In this document: positions 6,794 through 14,009 of the stretch, piece after piece | Numbering within the stretch: the stretch's first letter is position 1 | Layout: each line of letters begins with the position of its first letter | DNA from: Patescibacteria group bacterium | GTDB lineage: Bacteria > Patescibacteriota > Patescibacteriia > JAACEG01 > JAGUWE01 | DNA: 18,892 nucleotides | Assembly (NCBI GenBank): GCA_020062525.1 | Contig: JAGUWE010000050.1 | Location: 1 to 18,892, forward strand | Reading direction: 5' to 3' | Notes under the pieces: generated by a model | The model's input: only the letters and a program-made list of their open reading frames with translations | Databases searched by the model: none | Told to the model about the DNA's origin: nothing | Translations under genes and position numbers: made by a program

Positions 6794-6820
6794 ATAAACA
6801 GTCCTTAATCGCAAGATCTT

Positions 6821-9082
6821 ATGCCAAGCCGCATCCCTCAAAGCAGCTTTATCATTAATAATCCTCAGGAAAGTAAAACTTTAAGTAAAATTTTTGTTGC
6901 TAATCCTTCAATCTCTCAAGAGAGAAAAATAGGAAAAATTTTTAGTTTAATTGAAAACTCTGCTCGTGATGAATTTAATCAAAAAATAATAAATCTAATT
7001 ATTAATGAGGCTCAAAACAACTATTACACCCTGGAAAATTTAGATACCAATAAACCCTTAGAGGACTTATTTGAGGACTTTCTCTATCAACTTAATCAAA
7101 AAATCCACCACTTAATTCAGGAAGAAAAAATTCTGTTTGATTTAGGGAAAATTAATGTCATCATTGGTACTATTCAGCCAGAATATACCAATAAAAAAAT
7201 AATCTTTAATATTCATTTCAGCCAGGTTGGTGGGATTGAAATGATGCTCATTCAAAAAATCGGTTATAAGAACTACAAATTAACCCAAGTAAATAAATCT
7301 CAAGATACTGATATTTCTAAACCAAATCCTTTTAAATTTTTTTTCAACCTTGTCAGTGGAAAATTAGCTCAGGATGATTATCTAATTCTCTGTAATTATG
7401 CAATTTTGGATTATATTTCTTTAGATAAATTAAAAAATAGTGCTGTAGTTCTATCCCCTGATAAATTAATTGCCCATTTTAAGACACTTTTGGTGGAAGT
7501 TGATGAAAAAATTCCTTTTAGTTTTATTATTTTCAATCTCCACTTAGAAAAAGATTATTTTGAAGAAAGCGAAGCAATTAAAATTGAATCAATACCTACC
7601 CTTGCTCCAACAAAAATAACAATACCTCAAGATCAAAAAATTATCCAAATTGCTACTTTCCCAACCAAAATAAAAAAATCAGAAGGACTTCTAGCTAAAC
7701 TTTTTCAAAAACCACGCCCTATTTTAAAAGAGGAAACCCTCCCTACTACCCAAGCAGGCCCTTTAGAAAAAGTTAAACCAAAATATTCCTTTTGGCAAAA
7801 ATTAAAGTGGCTCTGGAAACGAATTTTCAAGCCAATCAAAACGACAAAAGAGCTTTTCGCTCTTGAAAAACCGGCCCGAGACAGAATAATTGAACGCTGG
7901 TCAGAACAAAAAATCAAGAAAATTGATACCAAAATTACTGGTCTCAAAAAAATACCACTTTTTAACAAAGCTTTATTAGTGTTTGGCTTACTTTTTGTGA
8001 TTCTTTTTATTGGCAGTTTGTTTATCTTGAACCAGAAACAAAAGCGAGAGCAAACCAGCGAACAATTAACTCAACTCATTGCCCAAATTGAAGAAAAGAA
8101 AAGCTTGATTGAATCAAACTTAATTTATAATGATGAAATAAAAGCTAAACAAAATCTCAAAGAAGCTGAGACCCTCTTAAAAAAATTACCTCAAAATAAT
8201 CCCCAGGAGCAGCAACAATATGAAAAACTAGCCGCCGAGATTAAGGCAATTGATCAAAAATTAAAGCATCTAGTTAATATTTTAGAAAGCTCACCTTTTA
8301 TGGATTTTGCTAAAGAGTTAAGTAGTAGTTCCATTAATCACATTATTGAGTATCAAGGCAACCTTTACGCCTGGCAAAGTCAAGATAATAAAATTTATCA
8401 AATTAATTTAACCAAGAAAAGCATCTCCCAAATCAACTACCCTGCCCTTAAAGCTGGTAAGTTTAAAAATGCAACTAAATACGACGCGTCTGCTAAAGCA
8501 ATTCTCTTTCATCACGCTGATAATAAATTGACAAAATTAAATTTAGCAAACCAAACCTTGACGCCCCAAGAGATTCAACTGCCAGCCGAAGCAGCCATTG
8601 CTGATTTAGAAATTTATAACAATAAACTCTATTTAGTTGACACTAAAAATAAACAAATTTATAAATATCTAATAACTGAGGCCGGTTTTACTAATCAAAA
8701 GCCCTGGCTGGTGGATAAAAATATTGATTTAACTAATACCATTTCTCTGGCTATTGATTCTAATGTTTATCTGCTTAAAAACAATGGACAGGTTTTAAAA
8801 TTTTATACAGGCAAACTACAAAATTGGGGTCTGAAAAATCTTGAACCAACTCTAACCCAGCCAACTAAAGTTTATACTTCAGTTGATGACAACTATATTT
8901 ATATTTTAGAACCAAAAGAACAGAGATTGGTTATTATTGACAAAAACGGGGCTCTTATTATTCAATATTACTGCGAAAAATTTTCTGCCCTCAAAGATTT
9001 CGTTGTTATGGAAAAAGCTAAAAAAATCTATCTTTTCAATGACCAGCAACTCTACCAGCTAAATATGGACTTTATTAAGTAA
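6821..9082 (+). CDS. Single-pass membrane protein: degenerate PP2C-like domain, coiled coil, propeller-like C-terminus
   Basis: 753 aa, function unknown. Residues about 20-240 have the strand pattern of a PP2C/SpoIIE-type phosphatase (INVIIGTIQPEY, IFNIHFSQVGGIEMMLIQKI, LAQDDYLILCNYAILDYIS in the place of the usual GDRLLLCSDGL), but the metal-binding aspartates are missing, so it is probably a pseudo-enzyme or binding domain. A basic segment (about 325-375, WQKLKWLWKRIFK) precedes one membrane helix (about 381-403, LLVFGLLFVILFIGSLFIL). A charged coiled coil follows (404-487). The last 260 residues consist of repeating short strands (NLYAWQSQDNKIYQINL, NKLYLVDTKNKQIYKYL, NYIYILEPKEQRLVII), typical of a beta-propeller. 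The basic flank implies an N-in, C-out topology. It has its own promoter and stands alone. The PP2C comparison is my inference, and residue spacing is approximate. Confidence 0.75.
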   Translation: MPSRIPQSSFIINNPQESKTLSKIFVANPSISQERKIGKIFSLIENSARDEFNQKIINLIINEAQNNYYTLENLDTNKPLEDLFEDFLYQLNQKIHHLIQEEKILFDLGKINVIIGTIQPEYTNKKIIFNIHFSQVGGIEMMLIQKIGYKNYKLTQVNKSQDTDISKPNPFKFFFNLVSGKLAQDDYLILCNYAILDYISLDKLKNSAVVLSPDKLIAHFKTLLVEVDEKIPFSFIIFNLHLEKDYFEESEAIKIESIPTLAPTKITIPQDQKIIQIATFPTKIKKSEGLLAKLFQKPRPILKEETLPTTQAGPLEKVKPKYSFWQKLKWLWKRIFKPIKTTKELFALEKPARDRIIERWSEQKIKKIDTKITGLKKIPLFNKALLVFGLLFVILFIGSLFILNQKQKREQTSEQLTQLIAQIEEKKSLIESNLIYNDEIKAKQNLKEAETLLKKLPQNNPQEQQQYEKLAAEIKAIDQKLKHLVNILESSPFMDFAKELSSSSINHIIEYQGNLYAWQSQDNKIYQINLTKKSISQINYPALKAGKFKNATKYDASAKAILFHHADNKLTKLNLANQTLTPQEIQLPAEAAIADLEIYNNKLYLVDTKNKQIYKYLITEAGFTNQKPWLVDKNIDLTNTISLAIDSNVYLLKNNGQVLKFYTGKLQNWGLKNLEPTLTQPTKVYTSVDDNYIYILEPKEQRLVIIDKNGALIIQYYCEKFSALKDFVVMEKAKKIYLFNDQQLYQLNMDFIK

Positions 9083-9143
9083 AAATATCAAAAATAAAAA
9101 ATAAAAATATCAAATTTTGATTTTTGAGATTTGATTTTTGATT
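9083..9143. repeat. A/T heptamer-like repeats between convergent genes
   Basis: The 61-base gap between two convergent genes is made of AAAATATCAAA-type units followed by GATTTTTGAGATTTGATTTTT, an imperfect inverted arrangement. It could form a weak A/T hairpin on either strand and may serve both genes as a terminator, but there is no GC-rich stem. Confidence 0.45.
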
Positions 9144-11006
9144 TTAATATAATTCCACTTTACCAGTCCTAGACTGGTTTTTTGTTTTATAATCTATGTC
9201 AGAAATCTTAATCAAATATTCATAAAACTTTGCTGACTCATCATAACTCATTAACTCCGGCTGGCTATTGTAAATAGTAAAAGGAAAAAGGTAAAAAGAA
9301 ATTTTCTCTCCTAGAACTAAACCGACAGCCAATCCTTGCTGAGTTTCTTGGGAAAAATATTGGTCAAAAATAAAATTACCCAGCGAATAAAAAATCGGCT
9401 TCTGGCGGTAAATTTCAACCCCCTGCACCACATGCGGATGATGGCCAATAACCGCATCCGCACCCCAGTCAATTAATTTTCTGGCCAATTGCTGCTGATT
9501 AGCATTAAATTTATTCTGATACTCTGTTCCCCAGTGACAAAAAGCTAAAACCCACTGACATTCCCCTCTTAATTTTTTAATATTGGCTTCTGCTTGCTGA
9601 AAATTAATCGCCTTGTCAGTGTTGTTAAAACCGACTAGACAAACCTTTTGCCCGCGAATATCTTTTTTAAAACTAAATTCATAATTATCCGAGGTCTGGC
9701 TGCCAAAATAATCAATCTGATTTTGGGCTAAATATTTTTTTGTTTGGGCTAAACCAATTTTTCCTTGATCCAAACTATGATTATTAGCCAGCCCAAAAAC
9801 ATTAAAATTATATTTTTTAAGTATTGGCACAACTTGGAGATCAAAACGAAAATCAATCGCCTTTTCCGGCTGGTAATAATTATCCGCAATCGCTCCTTCT
9901 AAATTAGCCGTGATCACATCCACTCCTTTCAGAAATCTTTCTTCCTTGCCCTTGATTTTTTCCAAAGGATATTTAAAGTCGTATTTTAACATTAACTTTT
10001 CAACATTTCTGTCCAACATCATATCGCCGAAAGCCAAAATTGTAATTTTATCCTTTTCCTTTGGCTCGCCCTTGGTAAAATATTCCAAAAGATAACTGGT
10101 GTTTTCAGTTATTTTAGGATTATTGGTCAAAATTGCTGAATTGGTGCTGACTAACCTTTGACTTTTTTGGGTACCTTTTGTCTCTAAATATGAAAGCAAA
10201 GTATAAATTGAAGCCGGCGAATCAATTTCTAATTTGTAAATATCTTCTTTAGCAAAACTTTCAATAACTTCGCGACTTAATTCGTCGTGAAATTGAGCTA
10301 CTAAATCTGGCTGAAAATGCGAAAAATCAACGCTGGCAATAACTAAAGTTTTATCCTGAACCAAACGGTTAAGTTCTATGGCTAAACGACTGGCCTTTTC
10401 CGATGAGGTATAAAATTTAAAAATTATTGGCACGATTTTTGCTTTGGACAAACTTTTTTTAATAAAACTAACCACTGCTGAAATTGAATGTTCTTTTTTA
10501 AATGGCTGATCATCAATTTCCAGTACTTTTGCCTCAACTAATTTATCAATCAATTGCTTGTCTGTTTCCAAATAACCATAATGCGTCTGCCAGTAAAATT
10601 TGGAAGTTAAAATATCTGACTGGCCTTCTTCATAATGATTGGGCGCCAAAAGTATTACTGTTTCATAATTCCTGTCTTCCAATCCTTTAAAAAAAGTGGC
10701 GTCCAGCTCAGCCGCCAATAAATGATGAGTAATAATACCTCCGTAAACTAGCTCCTGTAGCTGAATAATTTTACTTACTTTTTCATAGGCCTTGTCATAA
10801 AAATCTTTACCAGTCTCGGCTGAAAAATATAAATTTTCTGCTGGCTTATTATTTTCTTCTACCGGCGCGGAAATAATTTCTTTTTTAACCGAAACCAGCT
10901 CTTCACTAATAGTCGGAGCAATTTTCTTTTCTGATTTTCCCAAAACAAAAACTAACCCTGAAACAACGATTAAACAAACTAAAATTATAAGGGTTAGCTT
11001 TTTCAT
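9144..11006 (-). CDS. Memo-like domain fused to CapA-type metallophosphatase domain
   Basis: 620 aa, anchored by an N-terminal hydrophobic helix (residues 4-22) with the rest probably outside the membrane. Residues about 60-312 form a Memo/AmmeMemoRadiSam B domain: GGIITHH (90-95), LLAPNH (119-124), EHSISA (172-177), SVDFSH (225-230). The cysteine that helps bind metal in human MEMO1 is not seen; the only Cys before residue 315 is in the membrane helix. Residues about 318-600 form a CapA/PGA-capsule-synthesis (calcineurin-like) domain: GDMMLDR (327-333), NLEG (368-371), ANNHSLDQG (407-415), CHWGTEY (490-496), GHHPHVVQG (521-529), SLGNFIFDQ (541-549), so its metal ligands look complete. The reaction is unknown; CapA proteins act in polyglutamate or envelope polymer handling. 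It lies downstream of the translin-like gene, separated by a palindromic repeat. Confidence 0.92.
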   Translation of the reverse strand: MKKLTLIILVCLIVVSGLVFVLGKSEKKIAPTISEELVSVKKEIISAPVEENNKPAENLYFSAETGKDFYDKAYEKVSKIIQLQELVYGGIITHHLLAAELDATFFKGLEDRNYETVILLAPNHYEEGQSDILTSKFYWQTHYGYLETDKQLIDKLVEAKVLEIDDQPFKKEHSISAVVSFIKKSLSKAKIVPIIFKFYTSSEKASRLAIELNRLVQDKTLVIASVDFSHFQPDLVAQFHDELSREVIESFAKEDIYKLEIDSPASIYTLLSYLETKGTQKSQRLVSTNSAILTNNPKITENTSYLLEYFTKGEPKEKDKITILAFGDMMLDRNVEKLMLKYDFKYPLEKIKGKEERFLKGVDVITANLEGAIADNYYQPEKAIDFRFDLQVVPILKKYNFNVFGLANNHSLDQGKIGLAQTKKYLAQNQIDYFGSQTSDNYEFSFKKDIRGQKVCLVGFNNTDKAINFQQAEANIKKLRGECQWVLAFCHWGTEYQNKFNANQQQLARKLIDWGADAVIGHHPHVVQGVEIYRQKPIFYSLGNFIFDQYFSQETQQGLAVGLVLGEKISFYLFPFTIYNSQPELMSYDESAKFYEYLIKISDIDYKTKNQSRTGKVELY

Positions 11007-11011
11007 CTTTG

Positions 11012-11072
11012 TTATTCTGAACTTGATTTAAATATTCCTTTCTCTGTCAGGCTGAACTCATTTCAACATCTC
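11012..11072. repeat. Palindromic element in the translin/Memo-CapA spacer
   Basis: CTGAACTTGATTT near 11023 and GGCTGAACTCATTTCAACATCT near 11051 are imperfect inverted/direct relatives (TGAAC...GTTCA on the other strand), resembling the common bacterial GAACTTGTTTCAGCATCT-type element. It fills almost the whole 71-base spacer. The element identity is from memory of that repeat style. Confidence 0.45.
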
Positions 11073-11077
11073 TAAAT

Positions 11078-11650
11078 TCATTTTCTTATCTTTATATCAT
11101 AATAAATTTCCTCTATCTTTTTTAGATTGTGTTTAGCTTGGTCGTATTTGGTTCGCAAATACCCGGTCAAATCAAATTGAATCAATTCTCCTAAAATATC
11201 CTCAATAATTTTTTTTATCTTTTCCACTTCCTTGGCTTGACCAGCAGCTGCTTTGTTAATGGCAGATCTGACCAATTCGCCGGTTAAATCGCATAAAGCC
11301 CCTAAATAACTCTCCAAACTAATCTCAATATTTTTGACAAAGTCAAGTTTTTCACCGCGCGAAGTTTTGCCGAAAAACTTTGCTTCTAAAAATTCTTCAT
11401 GGGCCGCTTTAAGAGCGCCTTCCTGACGCACGGCTACATTCTTTCTAAATTTTTTATCCAAATATTTAAAAATATTTTCCGTCTCTCTGAATAAATTATC
11501 GCCCTTCTGATAATCACCACGCTGAAAGGCAAAAATTGCCTGCTTTGACTTAGCCAACGCTTCATTGGCAAGCCGAACCACTTCCCTTCTTGAACACGCA
11601 AAGTCGTTGTGTTCTTTTTTTAACTTTTTAAATAAATTCTTATTAAACAT
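11078..11650 (-). CDS. Translin/TRAX-family protein
   Basis: 190 aa, all helical and highly charged. Translin-family hallmarks: AHEEFLEAKFF (83-93), YLGALCDLTGELVRSAINKA (115-134, matching the family's YLxGLxDLTGELxRxAI block), and FDLTGYLRTKYDQAKHNLKKIEEIYYDI (159-186), matching the C-terminal TGYLRxKxDxxKxxLRKxEE block. In eukaryotes translin and TRAX form C3PO, a nuclease for small RNAs and tRNA fragments, and archaea have single-chain versions. Acidic residues that could serve as the catalytic set (Glu85/86/89, Glu125, Asp160) are present, but I cannot assign them without alignment. The start is the only ATG and follows a TATAAT box by about 11 bases, so the mRNA is nearly leaderless. Function in bacteria is unproven. 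Confidence 0.85.
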   Translation of the reverse strand: MFNKNLFKKLKKEHNDFACSRREVVRLANEALAKSKQAIFAFQRGDYQKGDNLFRETENIFKYLDKKFRKNVAVRQEGALKAAHEEFLEAKFFGKTSRGEKLDFVKNIEISLESYLGALCDLTGELVRSAINKAAAGQAKEVEKIKKIIEDILGELIQFDLTGYLRTKYDQAKHNLKKIEEIYYDIKIRK

Positions 11651-11661
11651 AAATTTATTTA

Positions 11662-11690
11662 ATTATACACTAACCTTTATGATTTCGCAA
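11662..11690 (-). promoter_or_regulatory. Promoter of the translin-like gene
   Basis: Minus strand TTGCGA (11690-11685), 17 bases, TATAAT (11667-11662). The start would fall near 11655, leaving about 5 bases before the ATG at 11650. The -35 end overlaps the edge of the rplL terminator. Confidence 0.65.
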
Positions 11691-11725
11691 ATAAAATAAC
11701 AGGGCATTACCCTGTTATTTTATTT
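11689..11725 (-). terminator. Terminator of the rplJ-rplL operon
   Basis: Perfect 16-bp inverted repeat AAATAAAATAACAGGG / CCCTGTTATTTTATTT with a 5-base loop, 7 bases after the rplL stop codon. The 3' arm is T-rich, as needed for termination on either strand. Confidence 0.9.
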
Positions 11726-11732
11726 GTTATTT

Positions 11733-12137
11733 TTATTTCAAAGTCACTTTGGCGCCGGCTTCTTCTAATTTTTTCTTAATGTTTTCAGCTTCTTCTTTAC
11801 TAATGCCTTCTTTGACCGTCTTAGGCGCGCCATCAACCAAATCTTTAGCATCTTTCAGACCTATCTCAGTCACTCCTCGGACGGCCTTAATCACGGCGAT
11901 TTTATTTGAGCCGGAGTCAGTCAATTCAACACTGAAAATGGTTTTTTCTTCAGCTGCTTCAGTTGGAGCAGCTGCGCCAGCCGTAGCACCGGCCATCATA
12001 ACCGGAGCAGCGCTGACGCCGAATTTGTCTTCTAAAATTTTGACCAGCTCGGCCAAATCCAGAACTGACATCTTTTCAATTTCCTCAACTAATTTTTTAA
12101 ATTTAGTCGGGACTTCAACTTTTTTTTCTTCTGACAT
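11733..12137 (-). CDS. rplL: 50S ribosomal protein L7/L12
   Basis: 134 aa, usual length. Forms the multi-copy ribosomal stalk that recruits translation GTPases. The N-terminal dimerisation domain ([26 protein letters not shown], about 15-40) is followed by an alanine/proline hinge ([19 protein letters not shown]) and the C-terminal domain ([25 protein letters not shown], then [20 protein letters not shown] and [19 protein letters not shown]), which contains the conserved GL-DAK-LV--AP factor-binding helix. It lies 22 bases after rplJ on the same strand and is followed by a strong terminator. It has no Shine-Dalgarno, so translation may be coupled to or follow rplJ. Confidence 0.98.
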   Translation of the reverse strand: MSEEKKVEVPTKFKKLVEEIEKMSVLDLAELVKILEDKFGVSAAPVMMAGATAGAAAPTEAAEEKTIFSVELTDSGSNKIAVIKAVRGVTEIGLKDAKDLVDGAPKTVKEGISKEEAENIKKKLEEAGAKVTLK

Positions 12138-12159
12138 AATATTTTTTCTTAATTATTAA

Positions 12160-12681
12160 TTATTGTTTCTGTTCTTGAATCGCCTTAAGCACCTGCACCA
12201 AACCTCTTAAATTGCCTTGCAAAACACTAACCAAACCGCGAATTAGTGACTGCAAACTGCCAATCAGTTTAGCCAAAAGCTCTGGCTTAGCCGGAATCTT
12301 GGCTAATTCTTTCACACTATTGACATCAAGCCAACGGCTTTCTAAAATTCCGCCCTTGATTGTCATGGCTTCATGTTCTTTAATAAACTGTGTTGCTAAT
12401 TTGGCTGGAATAACTTCATCGTCGCGGCTGATAATTAAAGCAATCTCTCCCTCAATATTTTTCGGATCCAGTTCTAATTTATTTTTTTCTAAAGCAATCT
12501 TAAATAATTTCTTTTTCGTAACCAGATAATCAAGCTTATTCTCGCGGCAAAGTTTTTTAAACTCACGGCTTTCCTTGACCGTTAATTTATTAAAACCAGC
12601 AAAAACCAAGGCTTTGAACTGGCTTAGTTTGTCTGACAAATCAGTCACAATTTGTTTTTTTTGTTCTTTAGTTTTAGCCAT
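12160..12681 (-). CDS. rplJ: 50S ribosomal protein L10
   Basis: 173 aa from the ATG at 12681 (MAKTKEQKK). L10 anchors L7/L12 dimers on 23S rRNA and in many bacteria represses its own operon by binding the leader. The N-terminal domain shows FKALVFAGFNKLTVKESREFKKL and YLVTKKKLFKIAL. The central part shows IEGEIALIISRDDEVIPAKLATQFIKEH and IKGGILES. The C-terminal helix (LLAKLIGSLQSLIRGLVSVLQGNLRGLVQVLKAIQEQKQ region) is the L7/L12 binding site. The frame extends upstream to a GTG at 12711 that lies inside the palindromic element, so the internal ATG, which fits family N-termini, is preferred. First gene of the rplJ-rplL operon. Confidence 0.97.
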   Translation of the reverse strand: MAKTKEQKKQIVTDLSDKLSQFKALVFAGFNKLTVKESREFKKLCRENKLDYLVTKKKLFKIALEKNKLELDPKNIEGEIALIISRDDEVIPAKLATQFIKEHEAMTIKGGILESRWLDVNSVKELAKIPAKPELLAKLIGSLQSLIRGLVSVLQGNLRGLVQVLKAIQEQKQ

Positions 12682-12698
12682 AAAAAATTTAAATTTAT

Positions 12699-12784
12699 TG
12701 TCATCCCGCACTTTCCAGCCGAAGGCGGATCAGCTTCGGGCTGAGATGCGGGATCTAGATTCCGGCTCGTAGGCCGGAATGACA
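12699..12784. repeat. 86-bp double-hairpin palindromic element in the rplJ leader
   Basis: Ends are TGTCAT (12699-12704) and ATGACA (12779-12784). Inside, ATCCCGCA/TGCGGGAT encloses CAGCCGAAG/CTTCGGGCTG, and a second hairpin ATTCCGGC-tcgtag-GCCGGAAT follows. GC content is far above its surroundings. It resembles MITE/RPE-type elements with TGTCAT ends. It sits between the L10-leader attenuator and the rplJ start codon and adds two strong stems to the mRNA leader. Confidence 0.85.
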
Positions 12785-12816
12785 TTACTTAAAAGGACTC
12801 GAAAATTTAGACAAAT

Positions 12817-12844
12817 AAACAAAAATCTGTGGCGCAACCACAGA
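12817..12844 (-). terminator. Attenuator hairpin in the rplJ leader
   Basis: Minus strand TCTGTGG-ttgcg-CCACAGA (12844-12826) followed by TTTTTGTTT, a 7-bp stem with U-run about 145 bases before rplJ. Its 5' arm can pair alternatively with CCACAGAC at 12908-12901, so the terminator competes with the leader fold. Confidence 0.75.
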
Positions 12845-12908
12845 CAATACAAACAAATTAAACTTTACTCGCCTCGGCAGGTCTTAGGTTTGTGCCTGCT
12901 GTCTGTGG
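12838..12908 (-). promoter_or_regulatory. L10 (rplJ) leader RNA
   Basis: The long-range stem CCACAGAC (12908-12901) with GTCTGTGG (12845-12838) encloses GCAGG...CCTGC (12899-12895 with 12881-12877) and then GCCGAGGCGAG. This arrangement and the TGCCGAGG-type block resemble the known L10-binding leader upstream of rplJ in other bacteria, where excess L10 binds and lowers operon expression. The identification is by recall of the motif, not by covariance model. Confidence 0.68.
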
Positions 12909-12929
12909 CTATTTAATTGTTATGACACA

Positions 12930-12957
12930 ATCATATCAAATAAAAAAAATTTGTCAA
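12930..12957 (-). promoter_or_regulatory. Promoter of the rplJ-rplL operon
   Basis: Minus strand TTGACA (12957-12952), 16 bases, TATGAT (12935-12930), just past the stop codon of the small upstream gene. The start near 12923 gives a leader of about 240 bases containing the L10 fold, the attenuator and the palindromic element. Confidence 0.8.
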
Positions 12958-12965
12958 CCCCCTGT

Positions 12966-13232
12966 TCAAGTCCACGAACATAATTCACACTTAATTAGTT
13001 CTAATTTGTAAGGTTGGAGGTTGATTTTTGCGGTCTGATTTTGATTTAATTTGGCATCAATAAATTGCATTACTTTTTCAATTTGCTCCTTGCTTTTAAT
13101 CCTTCGGGAATTGGCCAGTCTTCTTCTCTGTCTTGCCAGGTAAGCTTGATATTTATCTTTGATAGCATAAGCCTTGGCTTGCAGCTGGTCCCCAGCTGGT
13201 TTGATTTTAGTTTTAAGTTTAAATTTGTTCAT
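12966..13232 (-). CDS. Small basic protein of unknown function
   Basis: 88 aa, very rich in Lys, Arg and Gln, with no membrane segment. Residues 17-58 look like one or two amphipathic helices (AKAYAIKDKYQAYLARQRRR, then KSKEQIEKVMQFIDAKL). The C-terminus ends in KCELCSWT, a lone CxxC pair, which could bind metal only as part of a dimer or complex. The basic character suggests nucleic-acid or ribosome contact, but I do not recognise the family. It has a well-formed promoter 15 bases upstream of the ATG and lies directly before the ribosomal-protein promoter on the same strand, both of which favour a real gene. Confidence 0.65.
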   Translation of the reverse strand: MNKFKLKTKIKPAGDQLQAKAYAIKDKYQAYLARQRRRLANSRRIKSKEQIEKVMQFIDAKLNQNQTAKINLQPYKLELIKCELCSWT

Positions 13233-13247
13233 AAAGATTGCCTATCT

Positions 13248-13276
13248 ATTTTAAAGCAATTTGTAAAAATTGACAA
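13248..13276 (-). promoter_or_regulatory. Promoter of the 88-aa basic protein gene
   Basis: Minus strand TTGTCA (13276-13271), 17 bases, TAAAAT (13253-13248). The start would be about 9 bases before the ATG at 13232. Confidence 0.65.
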
Positions 13277-13290
13277 TAAAGGGAGGTAAG

Positions 13291-13318
13291 TAAAAAGCAG
13301 CAAATCTAATTGCTGCTT
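13291..13318 (-). terminator. Terminator of the L,D-transpeptidase gene
   Basis: 9-bp perfect stem AAGCAGCAA/TTGCTGCTT (13295-13318, loop of 6) followed on the minus strand by T residues. It begins within the stop codon of the gene it ends. Confidence 0.8.
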
Positions 13319-13847
13319 ATAATTCAAAAATAACTTTGGTTAATTTGCCTTGGATTATTTTAACCAAGGTTAGGGCATCTCTATTATGAAGTCGGATACA
13401 ATCACGAGTTATCTTTCGCCCAATCGAACTTGGATCATTGGTGCCATGAATTCTAATAGCAGGATGAACTCCGGGTGTTATAAAGTTTATCCAAATTTTG
13501 ACCTTGCCCATGGCATTACGGCTATGCCTAGGTGGTATGGCTTTTGGTAAGGTTATACCCTTGTCTGTAAGATAGGCAACTCTCGTTTCTTCGGTTGGAT
13601 ACCACCAAGGATCTTTCTCAATTCTCACCACCCACCCTTCGATTGGTAATTTAGGCATTTTTTTAGGTAAAGCAACTGGAAAACTCACCATCTCTTTACC
13701 ATCGGTGTTAATAAGAATTAAACGAAACTCAGAGAATTTAACTTTAATTAAATAATCATATTGTAAATCATTTTCCTCAGTTAAAATCGTTTGCCCTGAT
13801 AATAAAGACAGAAATCCTAAAGCAATAACAATTTTTAAAGATCCCAT
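13317..13847 (-). CDS. L,D-transpeptidase (YkuD domain)
   Basis: 176 aa. YkuD enzymes make 3-3 peptide cross-links in peptidoglycan, or attach proteins to it, outside the membrane. A hydrophobic N-terminus (4-20, LKIVIALGFLSLLSG) is a signal peptide or anchor. The catalytic block is IRIHGTNDPSSIGRKITRDCIRLHN (132-155), with His134, the nucleophile Cys150, Arg152 and Asn155. The usual SHGC reads TRDC here, a known type of variation but worth noting. The GMP-type core before it (KEMVSFPVALPKK) resembles YkuD substrate-fold strands. The start is supported by a real Shine-Dalgarno, GGGAGGG, 4-10 bases before the ATG and rare in this window, and a TATAAT-type -10 box further up. It ends in its own terminator, so it is probably monocistronic. 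Confidence 0.9.
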   Translation of the reverse strand: MGSLKIVIALGFLSLLSGQTILTEENDLQYDYLIKVKFSEFRLILINTDGKEMVSFPVALPKKMPKLPIEGWVVRIEKDPWWYPTEETRVAYLTDKGITLPKAIPPRHSRNAMGKVKIWINFITPGVHPAIRIHGTNDPSSIGRKITRDCIRLHNRDALTLVKIIQGKLTKVIFEL

Positions 13848-13851
13848 TATT

Positions 13852-13858
13852 CCCTCCC
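13852..13858 (-). promoter_or_regulatory. Shine-Dalgarno of the L,D-transpeptidase gene
   Basis: GGGAGGG followed by AATA and the ATG at 13847. It is the only strong purine-rich ribosome-binding site I find at a start codon in this window. A TATAAT box lies upstream at 13879-13874 with no convincing -35. Confidence 0.75.
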
Positions 13859-14009
13859 TCTCTTTTTTCTATTATTATATCATAAAACATCAAAAAACTA
13901 ATAATCTAAACCATTGATTTTTCATAAATAGATGATCCAATAGCCAATAATAAAAATTTTGACGTCGGCAACGGCGCCAGTAGACAAATAAGAGTTATTG
14001 AGAAGCTAA

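Noticed and set aside
11749..12159. 136-aa plus-strand ORF
   Set aside because: It lies antisense to rplL, and its serine/alanine-rich product mirrors the L7/L12 coding strand. The same applies to the plus-strand ORFs over rplJ, pcm and leuS.
12682..12711. Longer L10 starting at a GTG
   Set aside because: The ten extra codons come from the palindromic element and the preceding A/T stretch; MAKTKEQ is the usual L10 N-terminus.
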